Assembly: GCA_016934095.1 (NCBI GenBank)
Contig: JAFGTO010000339.1
Coordinates: forward strand, 1 to 23,016
DNA: 23,016 bases
Source: Candidatus Glassiibacteriota bacterium
GTDB taxonomy: Bacteria > Gemmatimonadota > Glassbacteria > GWA2-58-10
Direction of reading: 5' to 3'
The notes beneath the pieces were generated by a model. The model saw only the letters and a program-made list of their open reading frames with translations. It did not search any database and was not told the origin of the DNA. Within the stretch, counting starts at the first letter, position 1. Every line of letters begins with the position of its first letter. Positions 15,773-22,833 of this stretch are shown piece after piece. A program made the translations under genes and the position numbers.

Positions 15773-16807
15773 TCAGCCGTTTTTCGGAGGGTCGCGGCGC
15801 AGGTAGGCGGCGGCATCCTCAGGGGGTGTGTGGTTGATGAAGAGGCCGGTACCCCATTCGAACCCGGCGGTTTTTTCCAGCCTGGGGACAATTTCGATAT
15901 GCCAGTGCCAGTCGAACTTGAGGGTGCCCCAGTAATTGGCCCGTCTGGAAGCCTGGTTGGGATTCGGCGCGGTGTGAAAGATGATGTTGAAAGGCGGATC
16001 CCCGAACAGTTCCGCCAGCCGTTTAACCGCTTCTTCGAGGATAGCGGCGCAGGGCCCGAGCAGGTCATCGTGCATGGTGGCGAAATCGTGGTGATGGACC
16101 TTGGGGAAAATCGCCATCTCGAAAGCGAAACGGGAGGCGTAGGGGACAAAGCAGACAAAGTGTTCGTTCTCCGCCACGACCCTCCTGCCGTCCGAGCGCT
16201 CCAGGTTCACCAGGTCGCAGAACAGGCAGCGTTCCTTGTGGTGGAAATGTTCCCTGGCGGTGCTGAGCGCCATGGCCGCGATCCTGGGGATGACCGGCAT
16301 GGAGATAATCTGGGTGTGCGAGTGGTTGACCGAGGCGCCGGCCTGGGCACGGTGGTTTTTAAACAGCATGAAATAGCGGTAGCGGGGTTCTTCCGTCAGT
16401 GAGGCCATCCTTTGCCGGTAAGTTTCTATCAAGCTCGCCAGGTGGTCGCGGCCCATCTCGTGCAGCGGCATCAGGTGCCTGGGATGGTCCACCACGATTT
16501 CATGAGAGCCGAACCCGCTTACCCAGTCGTACTGCCCAAGGGCTTTTCTCTGCAGGTCGTTCGAGCTACTGTCCAGCACGGGGTACTTGTTGGGAAAGAC
16601 CCGGATTTTCCACCCCGGGCGGTCGGGCGCCCCGGTGCGCAGGGCGTAGATTTCGGGCGGGGTCTTGCTTTCCTGGCCCTCGCAGAAGGGGCAGATGCCC
16701 TCATCGTGCCCCCGTGGCGGAATCACGAAATCCCTGGGGGCCAGGCTGCGGTCCACGGTCACCAGGACCCATCTGCGATGCACCGGATCGTGTCTGAACT
16801 CAGCCAT
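15773..16807 (-). CDS. galT: Galactose-1-phosphate uridylyltransferase family (GalT-like nucleotidyltransferase)
   Basis: A 344-residue HIT-superfamily hexose-1-phosphate nucleotidylyltransferase. The structural zinc ligands C39 and C42 (CPFC) and H111 match GalT, and the active site is NHSHTQ with H162 and catalytic H164 followed by Q166. The second half repeats the fold (CLFCDLVNLE, HWHIEIVPRL). Classic GalT moves UMP between UDP-glucose and galactose-1-phosphate. Close relatives act on ADP-glucose, so its place at the head of a glycogen operon leaves open an ADP-glucose or glucose-1-phosphate role. It is the promoter-proximal gene, preceded by a long leader. Confidence 0.85.
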   Translation of the reverse strand: MAEFRHDPVHRRWVLVTVDRSLAPRDFVIPPRGHDEGICPFCEGQESKTPPEIYALRTGAPDRPGWKIRVFPNKYPVLDSSSNDLQRKALGQYDWVSGFGSHEIVVDHPRHLMPLHEMGRDHLASLIETYRQRMASLTEEPRYRYFMLFKNHRAQAGASVNHSHTQIISMPVIPRIAAMALSTAREHFHHKERCLFCDLVNLERSDGRRVVAENEHFVCFVPYASRFAFEMAIFPKVHHHDFATMHDDLLGPCAAILEEAVKRLAELFGDPPFNIIFHTAPNPNQASRRANYWGTLKFDWHWHIEIVPRLEKTAGFEWGTGLFINHTPPEDAAAYLRRDPPKNG

Positions 16808-16963
16808 TCTTCAAAGCTCGTTTTCTTGGGTTATGAAACACCGGACCTTCATCCGGCTTTGCCCGGCCGGTTTTCAGCGGCGGGCGGCCGAGATGAAGAA
16901 GGATGAAAAAATCAATAAATCCTGTAAACCGCAAACAGGTTCCAGGCTAAAACCCTCTATCAT

Positions 16964-16992
16964 ATTGTACCGGAAAAAGCGCCCGGTGTCAA
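16964..16992 (-). promoter_or_regulatory. Promoter of the glycogen operon
   Basis: On the minus strand, TTGACA (16987-16992), a 17-bp spacer and TACAAT (16964-16969) form a near-consensus sigma70 promoter. The predicted start near 16957 leaves a leader of about 150 bases before the galT-like gene. The leader can form small hairpins (CCTGT/ACAGG at 16921-16938; CCGGA/TCCGG near 16841-16856). No known riboswitch is recognised in it. Confidence 0.7.
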
Positions 16993-17019
16993 TGCCACAA
17001 TGACGGTGAGCTTGTCAAA

Positions 17020-19182
17020 TCAGCTTTTGGCGGGCGTTAGAGACATTATTAGCTTACACTTGCCGACCGACCCGGGTTCCAGTTTCATCCGCCAGCAGGG
17101 CAGCAGGCAGCTCGCCTGATAGGTACGGTCGATCCCGCTTTCGCTCTGGCTGATAGTGAATACCGGGTACTGGATCAGTCTGTCCGCCGGCTGCTGGAAA
17201 GCTAGAGAGAAGTTCACTCCCTCGCGGCGGTTGAAAATGGTTATGCCGGTCGGGGAGTGCAGCAGGGCGCCGGTTTCCAGGGATGCCGGCCCGGTTTCCG
17301 GGGTGAGCCAGCCCACCTGGGGGTCGGCCGGTCCCAGGACAGTGAGGTTGAAACTGACTGCAAAAAAGGCTTCCAGGCTGCGTTCATCGATGTTTTTCAG
17401 GCGATAGCTGACCGTAATCTCATCCGAGTCTGCGGCCAGCTCGATGGTCTTACCGAGCTGCAGCTTGACTGCCGGCGCCCCCGGCACTCTCACGCACCCG
17501 GAGCGGGAAAGCTTGAGGCTCACCTGCCGGGCGCTGCGGGTGAGGCTGTGGCTGAAGAGACTGTCGGCAAAATCTCCCAGGTCGGGCGGCTGCAGCGCGG
17601 CCGCGGATTCGGGTGTTTCGGGCGGGGAGGTGAAAAAATGCTCGCGCAGGCTGTAGCGCGGGTATGGGTCGTAGGTAAAGGAGCTAGCCTCGATTTTTTC
17701 AGCGAACTGGCGGCGGTGGATAGTGGCGTGGCCGATGGACTCGACACCCTGTTTCGGCCCGGCGGCCATCTGGGCGTGGTACGCCTCGCGCCGGCGGGCC
17801 AAAGTATCATTGAGGTTGAAAGCGGTGCGCCGGTCGGCAAGCTCGACTATCGCTCCACCGCTGTCCGGTTTGATAAACAGGCTTACCCGCTGGTTGATCA
17901 GCCGCACCTCGGGATTACCGTCGAGGTCGAGATCCCACTCTTCAGCGGCGGGCATGGCAGCCTCCGGGCCTTTCTGCCGGCCCAGAAACAGGTTTTCCGA
18001 CTCGAGCAGGCGGTTGTAGAGGGCATAGCGCAGGTGCGGCAGGTAAAGCCCGCCGAAGATACCGTGCCAATAGGCGCAGTTGCACTGGGACATCCAGAGC
18101 AGGCGTAAGTGTTCGTGCAGGCGGTTATAGTTCGGGGCTTTGCCGGCAAGGTCCCGGTGGATCCGGCGGCTCAGCGAGCTGCCCCTTTTATGCATCCAGT
18201 TGGATTCCGGGTATTTTACCAGGAAGTTGCGCCAGAAGCTGCCCCTTAGAAATGGGGCGAAATCGCCCAGGCTGCCATCGGATTCCAGCCTTTCGTGCAG
18301 GGCGTGGAAGCGCTCCCCGGCCTCGGGCGGCAGTGTCCAGCCGCCCATCTCGAGGTAGCTCGCCGTGGGCAGGTAGACCCTTCCCGCAGCCGGGGCGCTG
18401 TCCAGCACCTCGCTGAAGGTGGCGGTTTCAAGCCAGTCGTGGTTTTCGCTCAGGGCGGTAAAGAACTTCTCCAGCCAACCCTGCCGGTAGACCCAGTCGT
18501 GAGTCCCCGGCCACATGCCGAACTTTTCCCCGTCATCGGCCAGGACCACGGCGCTGCCGGGCGGCAGCGCTGCGGCCTTGGCGCGAAAGAAATCCATTAC
18601 CTGCTCCACTTCCCGGAAGGGGATCAGGTAGCGCAGCTGCTCGCTGATCGGGAAGATGGCGATGACCGATCTTTCATCCTCGGTCAGGTAGTAGTCGTGC
18701 AGTTTTTCCAGGTCGAAGCCGGCGGCCAGGAAATGGAAGTCATCCACGGTTACATATTCCAGGCCGGCCGCAGCGAGCGACCGGGGCAGGTGTGGCTCCC
18801 AGATCCGCTCGGTCAGCCAGGCCCCGCGCACAGTTACCCCCAGCTTTTTTTTAAGCTGCCGGCTCATGTAACTCAGCTGCCCCAGGCGGTCCTCGTGCGA
18901 GATCACCGGCAGGATCGGCTCGTAGTGGCCGCCGCCCATGATTTCGACCTGGCCGCGGCCGATCAGCCGGCTCAAGAGGCTAAAGAAATCCGGCCGATTG
19001 TCCGATAACCATTCAAGGAGGGGTCCGCTGTAGTGCAGCGCCGCCTTTACCCGTGGAAAACCGGCCAGGGTCTCCAGAAACGGCAGGTAACTGACCTGGT
19101 AACCGTGGGCGAAAACGTGCTCGAAATTCCCCACCGGCTGGTGGGAATGCAGGCCCAGCACGAAGCGAATTTTTTTATCCAT
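17020..19182 (-). CDS. GH57 4-alpha-glucanotransferase / alpha-amylase
   Basis: A 720-residue cytosolic GH57 enzyme with the architecture of the Thermococcus litoralis 4-alpha-glucanotransferase. The catalytic barrel starts with LGLHSHQPVGNF (9-20) and holds MGGGHYEPI, the predicted nucleophile E125 in AWLTERIWEP, and the acid/base Asp in LADDGEKFGMWP (D216/D217). The DUF1925-type helical domain includes MSQCNCAYWHGIFGGLYLPHLR, and the DUF1926-type beta-sandwich fills the C-terminal half. It would transfer or hydrolyse alpha-1,4-glucans, remodelling glycogen or maltodextrin. ATG 19180-19182 is chosen because MDKKIRFVLG begins the family fold, GGGAG lies about ten bases upstream and the promoter is at 19220-19247; longer frames upstream would start inside the promoter. 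It has its own transcript upstream of the glycogen operon. Confidence 0.92.
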   Translation of the reverse strand: MDKKIRFVLGLHSHQPVGNFEHVFAHGYQVSYLPFLETLAGFPRVKAALHYSGPLLEWLSDNRPDFFSLLSRLIGRGQVEIMGGGHYEPILPVISHEDRLGQLSYMSRQLKKKLGVTVRGAWLTERIWEPHLPRSLAAAGLEYVTVDDFHFLAAGFDLEKLHDYYLTEDERSVIAIFPISEQLRYLIPFREVEQVMDFFRAKAAALPPGSAVVLADDGEKFGMWPGTHDWVYRQGWLEKFFTALSENHDWLETATFSEVLDSAPAAGRVYLPTASYLEMGGWTLPPEAGERFHALHERLESDGSLGDFAPFLRGSFWRNFLVKYPESNWMHKRGSSLSRRIHRDLAGKAPNYNRLHEHLRLLWMSQCNCAYWHGIFGGLYLPHLRYALYNRLLESENLFLGRQKGPEAAMPAAEEWDLDLDGNPEVRLINQRVSLFIKPDSGGAIVELADRRTAFNLNDTLARRREAYHAQMAAGPKQGVESIGHATIHRRQFAEKIEASSFTYDPYPRYSLREHFFTSPPETPESAAALQPPDLGDFADSLFSHSLTRSARQVSLKLSRSGCVRVPGAPAVKLQLGKTIELAADSDEITVSYRLKNIDERSLEAFFAVSFNLTVLGPADPQVGWLTPETGPASLETGALLHSPTGITIFNRREGVNFSLAFQQPADRLIQYPVFTISQSESGIDRTYQASCLLPCWRMKLEPGSVGKCKLIMSLTPAKS

Positions 19183-19219
19183 AGTAGTATTTCTCCCGGA
19201 AATAGATTTTCTCTGCAAG

Positions 19220-19247
19220 TTTATACTGTCGCGAGGATTTCTGTCAA
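19220..19247 (-). promoter_or_regulatory. Promoter of the GH57 glucanotransferase gene
   Basis: Minus-strand TTGACA (19242-19247), a 16-bp spacer and TATAAA (19220-19225). The predicted start near 19213 gives a leader of about 30 bases to ATG 19182. It lies back to back with the promoter at 19285-19313. Confidence 0.7.
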
Positions 19248-19284
19248 GACATGTTTCGGCAAGGATTAAGCGGCCGGATGGGCC

Positions 19285-19313
19285 TTGACAGGATGTTGCC
19301 TGTCGAATATAAT
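19285..19313 (+). promoter_or_regulatory. Perfect-consensus sigma70 promoter with operator-like inverted repeat
   Basis: TTGACA (19285-19290), 17 bp, TATAAT (19308-19313): both hexamers and the spacing are exact consensus. Within it GACAGG (19287-19292) and CCTGTC (19299-19304) form a 6-bp inverted repeat with a 6-base gap, placed where a repressor could block the promoter. The leader to 19397 is about 77 bases and contains GGGGC/GCCCC (19335-19339, 19350-19354) followed by seven T residues (19360-19366), a weak attenuator-like element. Confidence 0.75.
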
Positions 19314-19396
19314 AAGACTGCCTTCCTTTTTCGAGGGGCATTCCCCGGAGCCCCGGAGATTTTTTTCAGATAATAAAAAACTAGTCAGCCGAGTCC

Positions 19397-19936
19397 ATGG
19401 AAGACGTCAAAGAAGCCGTCGAAGACCTGATCGAAGAAACCCGCCTGCGGACCATGAGCGACATCCAGGTGGAGCGCCGCATCCGGAAGTTCACCGAGCT
19501 CTGCGAACAGATGGTCTCCAACCGTGTTGCAGATGAAGACCGGAGACAGCAGCTCATCGAGCGGCTGGAGATAATGAAGGTTTTTTACAACCATTCTTCG
19601 GTGCAGAGCTTCTACGGCGGCCTGATGAGCAGTGAGACAGGCGAGCGGCAGCGCAACCGGCGCCTGAGCAACATAGTCAAGAAGCGGCGCATGGCCTTGA
19701 GAATGATCGAGCGCACCGCTCCGGAGGTCGCCCGGGCTATCGAGCAGCGGCTGGAAGAAGAATTGTCCGGGGATGCCGCCGGTCCGGGTAAGGCCGGCAA
19801 AACCAAGAAGAAAATCGCCTCGATCAAGAAAGCCTACCCCCCTTTGAGCCTCCAGCACTGGTATTTCCTGTATTTCAACCTCTTTCTCCTGGTCCTGCTG
19901 ACCGGTCTGATCTACCTGATCGTGATCGCACGATAA
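19397..19936 (+). CDS. Tail-anchored protein of unknown function
   Basis: I do not recognise the family. The 179-residue protein has a charged, helical and probably coiled-coil cytosolic part (1-125, rich in Glu and Arg), a short Gly/Ala/Lys linker (125-147) and one C-terminal transmembrane helix (about 155-177, YFLYFNLFLLVLLTGLIYLIVI) ending two residues later. It is therefore a likely tail-anchored inner-membrane protein facing the cytosol. There are no cysteine or histidine clusters suggesting a cofactor. No Shine-Dalgarno is evident at ATG 19397. It is expressed from a consensus promoter, diverging from the GH57 glucanotransferase, and stands alone before a terminator. Confidence 0.8.
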   Translation: MEDVKEAVEDLIEETRLRTMSDIQVERRIRKFTELCEQMVSNRVADEDRRQQLIERLEIMKVFYNHSSVQSFYGGLMSSETGERQRNRRLSNIVKKRRMALRMIERTAPEVARAIEQRLEEELSGDAAGPGKAGKTKKKIASIKKAYPPLSLQHWYFLYFNLFLLVLLTGLIYLIVIAR

Positions 19937-19941
19937 TTTTT
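19919..19941 (+). terminator. Rho-independent terminator overlapping a stop codon
   Basis: ATCGTG-ATCG-CACGAT (19919-19934) is a perfect 6-bp hairpin followed directly by AATTTTT. The stop codon of the tail-anchored protein lies at its 3' foot. The stem is short, so strength is uncertain. Confidence 0.45.
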
Positions 19942-19942
19942 A

Positions 19943-19970
19943 TTGACCAGCTTTTGTCCCTCTATATATT
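19943..19970 (+). promoter_or_regulatory. Candidate promoter of the thrC operon
   Basis: TTGACC (19943-19948), a 16-bp spacer and TATATT (19965-19970), with TATTAT two bases further as an alternative -10. It would give a leader of about 305 bases to thrC, containing a 9-bp hairpin and repeat copy A. Confidence 0.45.
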
Positions 19971-20060
19971 ATTGTCGCATATTATCGCATTCGGGGAATT
20001 GGAGAAAAAGACTCGTTTTCGGGAGCAGACTTAATTATGCCCCGAAGGTGCCATTCGTAT

Positions 20061-20080
20061 CCGCTGACTCAAGTCAGCGG
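20061..20080. repeat. Perfect 9-bp hairpin next to repeat copy A
   Basis: CCGCTGACT-CA-AGTCAGCGG, two perfect 9-bp arms with a 2-base centre. It has the same design as the hairpins of the neighbouring repeat (GC-rich arms, dinucleotide centre) but has no counterpart next to copy B. Confidence 0.6.
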
Positions 20081-20088
20081 TATTGAAG

Positions 20089-20201
20089 TGGCAATCGTAA
20101 AAAACCGCCGCTTGAAAGCGGCGGCCTTCAGCAGATGCTCGGAATGGATTTTTCAGTTCGAGCATAAGGCTGCCTAACCTGCCGGCGTCAGCCGGTAGTA
20201 G
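20089..20201 (+). repeat. Multi-hairpin intergenic repeat, copy A
   Basis: This segment matches the minus strand of 22711-22823 without gaps: I count 93 identical of 110 aligned bases. It contains CCGCCGCTT-GA-AAGCGGCGG (perfect 9-bp stem) and an 8-bp stem with GTCA loop around 20179-20198. In this copy a run of six T residues (20202-20207) follows, so it may also end transcripts. It lies in the thrC leader. The design recalls REP-type palindromic repeats. Confidence 0.8.
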
Positions 20202-20283
20202 TTTTTTCGACCCGTATCAAATCCGGCTTGATGTTCAGCGGCCCCCACCTGGTTTTTTCCAGCTACGGAGAGTTTATCATCCC

Positions 20284-21663
20284 ATGAATTTCAATTGCCG
20301 TTTTCAATGCATCAACCCCGCATGCCGCCGTCAGTATGCTATCAGCGAGGTTATCTACAACTGCGAGAGCTGCGGCAGCCTGCTCGAAGTGGCCCACGAC
20401 CTTGAGGCGCTGCGCACCCGAGACGCCCGGCAGTGGAAAGACCTGTTCGATAAACGGTACAAGAGCGCTGAATGGCCTTACGGCAGCGCGGTCTGGGGCA
20501 AGAAAGAGTGGGTCTGTCCGGCGGTGGACGACAATAACGTGGTCTCGATGTACGAGGGCGGGACCAACCTTTTCTGGGCCGAGCGTTTCGGCAAGATGAT
20601 CGGAGTCGAAGATATCTGGATCAAGCAGTGCGGCAACAGCCATACCGGCAGTTTCAAGGACCTGGGGATGACCGTGCTGGTCTCGATGGTCAAGCAGATG
20701 ATCTGCGACGGTGCTGATATCCGCGCGGTGGCCTGCGCCTCGACCGGGGACACCTCTGCCGCACTCGCATCCTACTGCGCCTGCGCGGGGATCCCCTCGG
20801 TAGTCTTCCTGCCCAAAGGCAAGGTTAGTACCGCTCAGCTTATCCAGCCGATCGCTAACGGAGCGATCACCCTCTGCCTGGATACCGATTTCGACGGCTG
20901 CATGGCGATAGTCAAAAAGATAACCGAAAAAAAACAGATCTACCTGGCCAACTCGATGAACAGCCTGCGCATCGAGGGGCAGAAGACGGTATCGGTCGAG
21001 GTGGTGCAGCAGTTCGAGTGGAATGTGCCGGATATCGTGGTGATCCCGGGGGGGAACCTGGGCAACGTGAGCGCACTGGGCAAGGGGTTTCTGATGATGT
21101 ACGAGCTGGGGCTGGTCGACAGGCTGCCGCGGATAGTCTGCGCCCAGGCAGCCAAGGCCAACCCGCTGTATTTGAGCTACCTGAACGGTTTCGAGCACTT
21201 CGAGCCGGTCGCTGCGGGCAAGACCCTGGCCAGTGCAATCCAGATCGGCAACCCGGTCTCGATCAACAAGGCGATCGATACGCTGAAGCGTTTCGATGGG
21301 GTGGTGGAGCAGGCTTCCGAGCAGGAGCTGGCGGATGCCGCCGCCCTGGCGGACATGACCGGCCTGTTCAACTGTCCGCACACCGGGGTGGCCCTGGCAG
21401 TAACCCTAAAGCTGGTGAGCAGGGGCATAATCAAGCCGGAACACCGGGTAGTGGTGGTTTCCACGGCGCACGGGCTCAAGTTTACCGGGTTCAAGACCGG
21501 TTACCACCAGGGGGCGCTGGCCGAGGTCGAATCGAATTATGTCAACCAGCCGCTCGAGCTGGCGGCGGATACGGACCTGGTAAGAAAAGCTATCGATGAT
21601 CAGATCGCCCGGAGACGGGCGGTCGAGGTGGACTGGCAGATGTGGCGGGAGCATAGGGATTAA
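20284..21663 (+). CDS. thrC: Threonine synthase
   Basis: A 459-residue PLP enzyme of fold type II converting O-phosphohomoserine to threonine. An N-terminal zinc-ribbon-like segment has C9, C14, C27 and C30. The PLP lysine is K125 in NSHTGSFKDLGM. ASTGDTSAALASY is the phosphate/substrate loop, and IPGGNLGNVSALGKG binds the PLP phosphate. The tail STAHGLKFT is typical of threonine synthases. The length is normal. The Shine-Dalgarno site is weak (GGAGA about 14 bases before the ATG). It heads a three-gene operon with an EIIA-like and a PII-like gene, an unusual pairing of amino-acid synthesis with two signalling-type proteins. Confidence 0.93.
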   Translation: MNFNCRFQCINPACRRQYAISEVIYNCESCGSLLEVAHDLEALRTRDARQWKDLFDKRYKSAEWPYGSAVWGKKEWVCPAVDDNNVVSMYEGGTNLFWAERFGKMIGVEDIWIKQCGNSHTGSFKDLGMTVLVSMVKQMICDGADIRAVACASTGDTSAALASYCACAGIPSVVFLPKGKVSTAQLIQPIANGAITLCLDTDFDGCMAIVKKITEKKQIYLANSMNSLRIEGQKTVSVEVVQQFEWNVPDIVVIPGGNLGNVSALGKGFLMMYELGLVDRLPRIVCAQAAKANPLYLSYLNGFEHFEPVAAGKTLASAIQIGNPVSINKAIDTLKRFDGVVEQASEQELADAAALADMTGLFNCPHTGVALAVTLKLVSRGIIKPEHRVVVVSTAHGLKFTGFKTGYHQGALAEVESNYVNQPLELAADTDLVRKAIDDQIARRRAVEVDWQMWREHRD

Positions 21664-21693
21664 ACATCTAACCGTGCCTGGGGAAATTGAGCG

Positions 21694-22161
21694 ATGAAAC
21701 TGATGGACTTTGTTTCCGAGAAAACGATCGACCCCGAGCTGGAGGGGAAGAACAAGAGTGAGCTGTTGAGCCGGATGGTGGAGATGCTGCACCAGGCGGG
21801 CAAGATCGAGAACCCGGAGCCGCTGCTGAAAAGCCTGCTGGAACGCGAAAAGATCATGACCACCGGTATCGGCCGCGGTATCGCGGTGCCACATGCGATG
21901 AACCCGGAGGCCAAACAACTGATAATCGCCCTGGGAAGGATCCCCGGCGGAGCGGATTTCGAGTCCCTCGACCGCAAGCCGGTTTATTTCATTTTTCTCC
22001 TCGTCGGCCCACCCGAATCTTCCGGCCAGCATCTCAGGACACTGGCCCGGATCAGCCGCCTGGTCCAGCACTCACAGTTTGTCGAGTCGATCAAAAAAGC
22101 CCGGGATGCCCGGGCAATCCTGCGAATCCTCGCCGAAGAAGACGCCAAACACACAGGTTGA
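21694..22161 (+). CDS. ptsN: PTS EIIA domain protein (fructose/mannitol type, PtsN-like)
   Basis: A 155-residue cytosolic EIIA domain. The phosphorylatable histidine is H67 in GIGRGIAVPHAMN, and KSELLSRMVEMLHQAGKI and VYFIFLLVGPPESSGQHLRTLARISRL are family-typical. With no EIIB or EIIC gene nearby it is more likely a regulatory EIIA of the nitrogen-PTS type than part of a sugar transporter. It starts 30 bp after thrC and ends 6 bp before the PII-like gene. GGGGA lies nine bases before the ATG. Confidence 0.9.
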   Translation: MKLMDFVSEKTIDPELEGKNKSELLSRMVEMLHQAGKIENPEPLLKSLLEREKIMTTGIGRGIAVPHAMNPEAKQLIIALGRIPGGADFESLDRKPVYFIFLLVGPPESSGQHLRTLARISRLVQHSQFVESIKKARDARAILRILAEEDAKHTG

Positions 22162-22167
22162 CTGCTC

Positions 22168-22512
22168 ATGGCGATATTGATGGTTTTTGTGCTTAACCGG
22201 GAGGAGTATCTCGATGAAGTACTTTCCGGTTTCCTGGAGATCGGGATCGGAGGGGCGACTATCATCGACAGCATGGGCATGGGCCGGGTACTCTCACACG
22301 ATATACCGATTTTTGCCGGGATGCGCGGAGCGCTCTCCGGCGGCCGTCCGCACAATAAATCTATCTTCTCGGTGCTGCCAGACCGGGAGACTTTCCAGGC
22401 GGCGGCCGAGCTGATCGAGGATGTCTGCGGCAAGCTGGAGACCGAGGGGACCGGGATACTGTTCGCCCTGGAGCTGTCGGATGTCCGCGGTCTCAAGCCG
22501 CGTCCGGAATGA
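22168..22512 (+). CDS. PII-like small signalling protein
   Basis: A 114-residue protein with a predicted ferredoxin-like fold resembling the PII superfamily. It starts with a beta strand (ILMVFVLN), then a helix (EEYLDEVLSGFLEIG), the GATIIDSMGMGR strand-turn, a loop where PII has its T-loop (SHDIPIFAGMRGALSGGRPHN), and a second beta-alpha-beta unit (KSIFSVLPDRETFQAAAELIEDVC). It lacks the classic PII uridylylation signature. Related proteins often sit beside EIIA domains. It may bind a nucleotide or small ligand and signal; the ligand is unknown. It follows the EIIA gene by 6 bp. Confidence 0.6.
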   Translation: MAILMVFVLNREEYLDEVLSGFLEIGIGGATIIDSMGMGRVLSHDIPIFAGMRGALSGGRPHNKSIFSVLPDRETFQAAAELIEDVCGKLETEGTGILFALELSDVRGLKPRPE

Positions 22513-22560
22513 CGGCATCCGGCGGCAGGCCCCAACTACAGAAATTCCCTCCAACGTTCA

Positions 22561-22597
22561 CCCGTCAGTGCGGCCCGCGCACCTGAGGGGTTTTTTT
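22561..22597 (+). terminator. Rho-independent terminator of the thrC operon
   Basis: GTGCG/CGCAC with a 5-base loop, extended by TCA/TGA and CCC/GGG with one bulge and one mismatch, followed by seven T residues (22591-22597). It lies about 50 bp after the last stop codon. Confidence 0.75.
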
Positions 22598-22710
22598 GCG
22601 GCCTGTTTGTCCGGGTCCGGCCCTCGCACTGCAGCAGCTCTGCGGTTGCAAAGCCTGCCAGGGCAGGGGACACCTCTTTGCTTAAGCCTGAAAGATTGTT
22701 TATAATAAGC
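22598..22710. other. Intergenic spacer without a gene
   Basis: No gene is supported here. A short hairpin CCTGCC-AG-GGCAGG lies at 22654-22667; nothing else is recognised before repeat copy B. Confidence 0.4.
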
Positions 22711-22823
22711 TACTACCGGCTGAAGCCGGCAGGTTTGTCAGCCTTACGCTCGAACGGATGTATCCGTCCCGGGCGGCTGCTCAAGGCCGTCGCTTTCAAG
22801 CGGCGGTACTTTACGATTGCCGC
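22711..22823 (-). repeat. Multi-hairpin intergenic repeat, copy B (inverted)
   Basis: Read on the minus strand this aligns without gaps to copy A at 20089-20201. It keeps the CCGCCGCTT hairpin (one mismatch), has an intact middle hairpin ACGGAT-AC-ATCCGT that is degraded in copy A, and a CCGGCT-TC-AGCCGG hairpin at the far end. No T run follows. It lies after the thrC operon terminator, in opposite orientation to copy A. Confidence 0.8.
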
Positions 22824-22833
22824 TCTAATTCGA

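Noticed and set aside
14276..16402. 708-residue plus-strand frame across the branching enzyme and galT genes
   Set aside because: Long only because GC-rich antisense frames lack stops. It spans two real genes and the gap between them and has no motif.
19183..19341. N-terminal extension of the GH57 glucanotransferase to 19341
   Set aside because: The extra 53 residues are unlike the family and cover the promoter at 19220-19247; the internal ATG has a Shine-Dalgarno site.
20263..21381. 372-residue minus-strand frame inside thrC
   Set aside because: Antisense shadow of threonine synthase.
22654..22667. CCTGCC-AG-GGCAGG as a second terminator
   Set aside because: Short stem with no T run after it; the operon already has a stronger terminator at 22561-22597.
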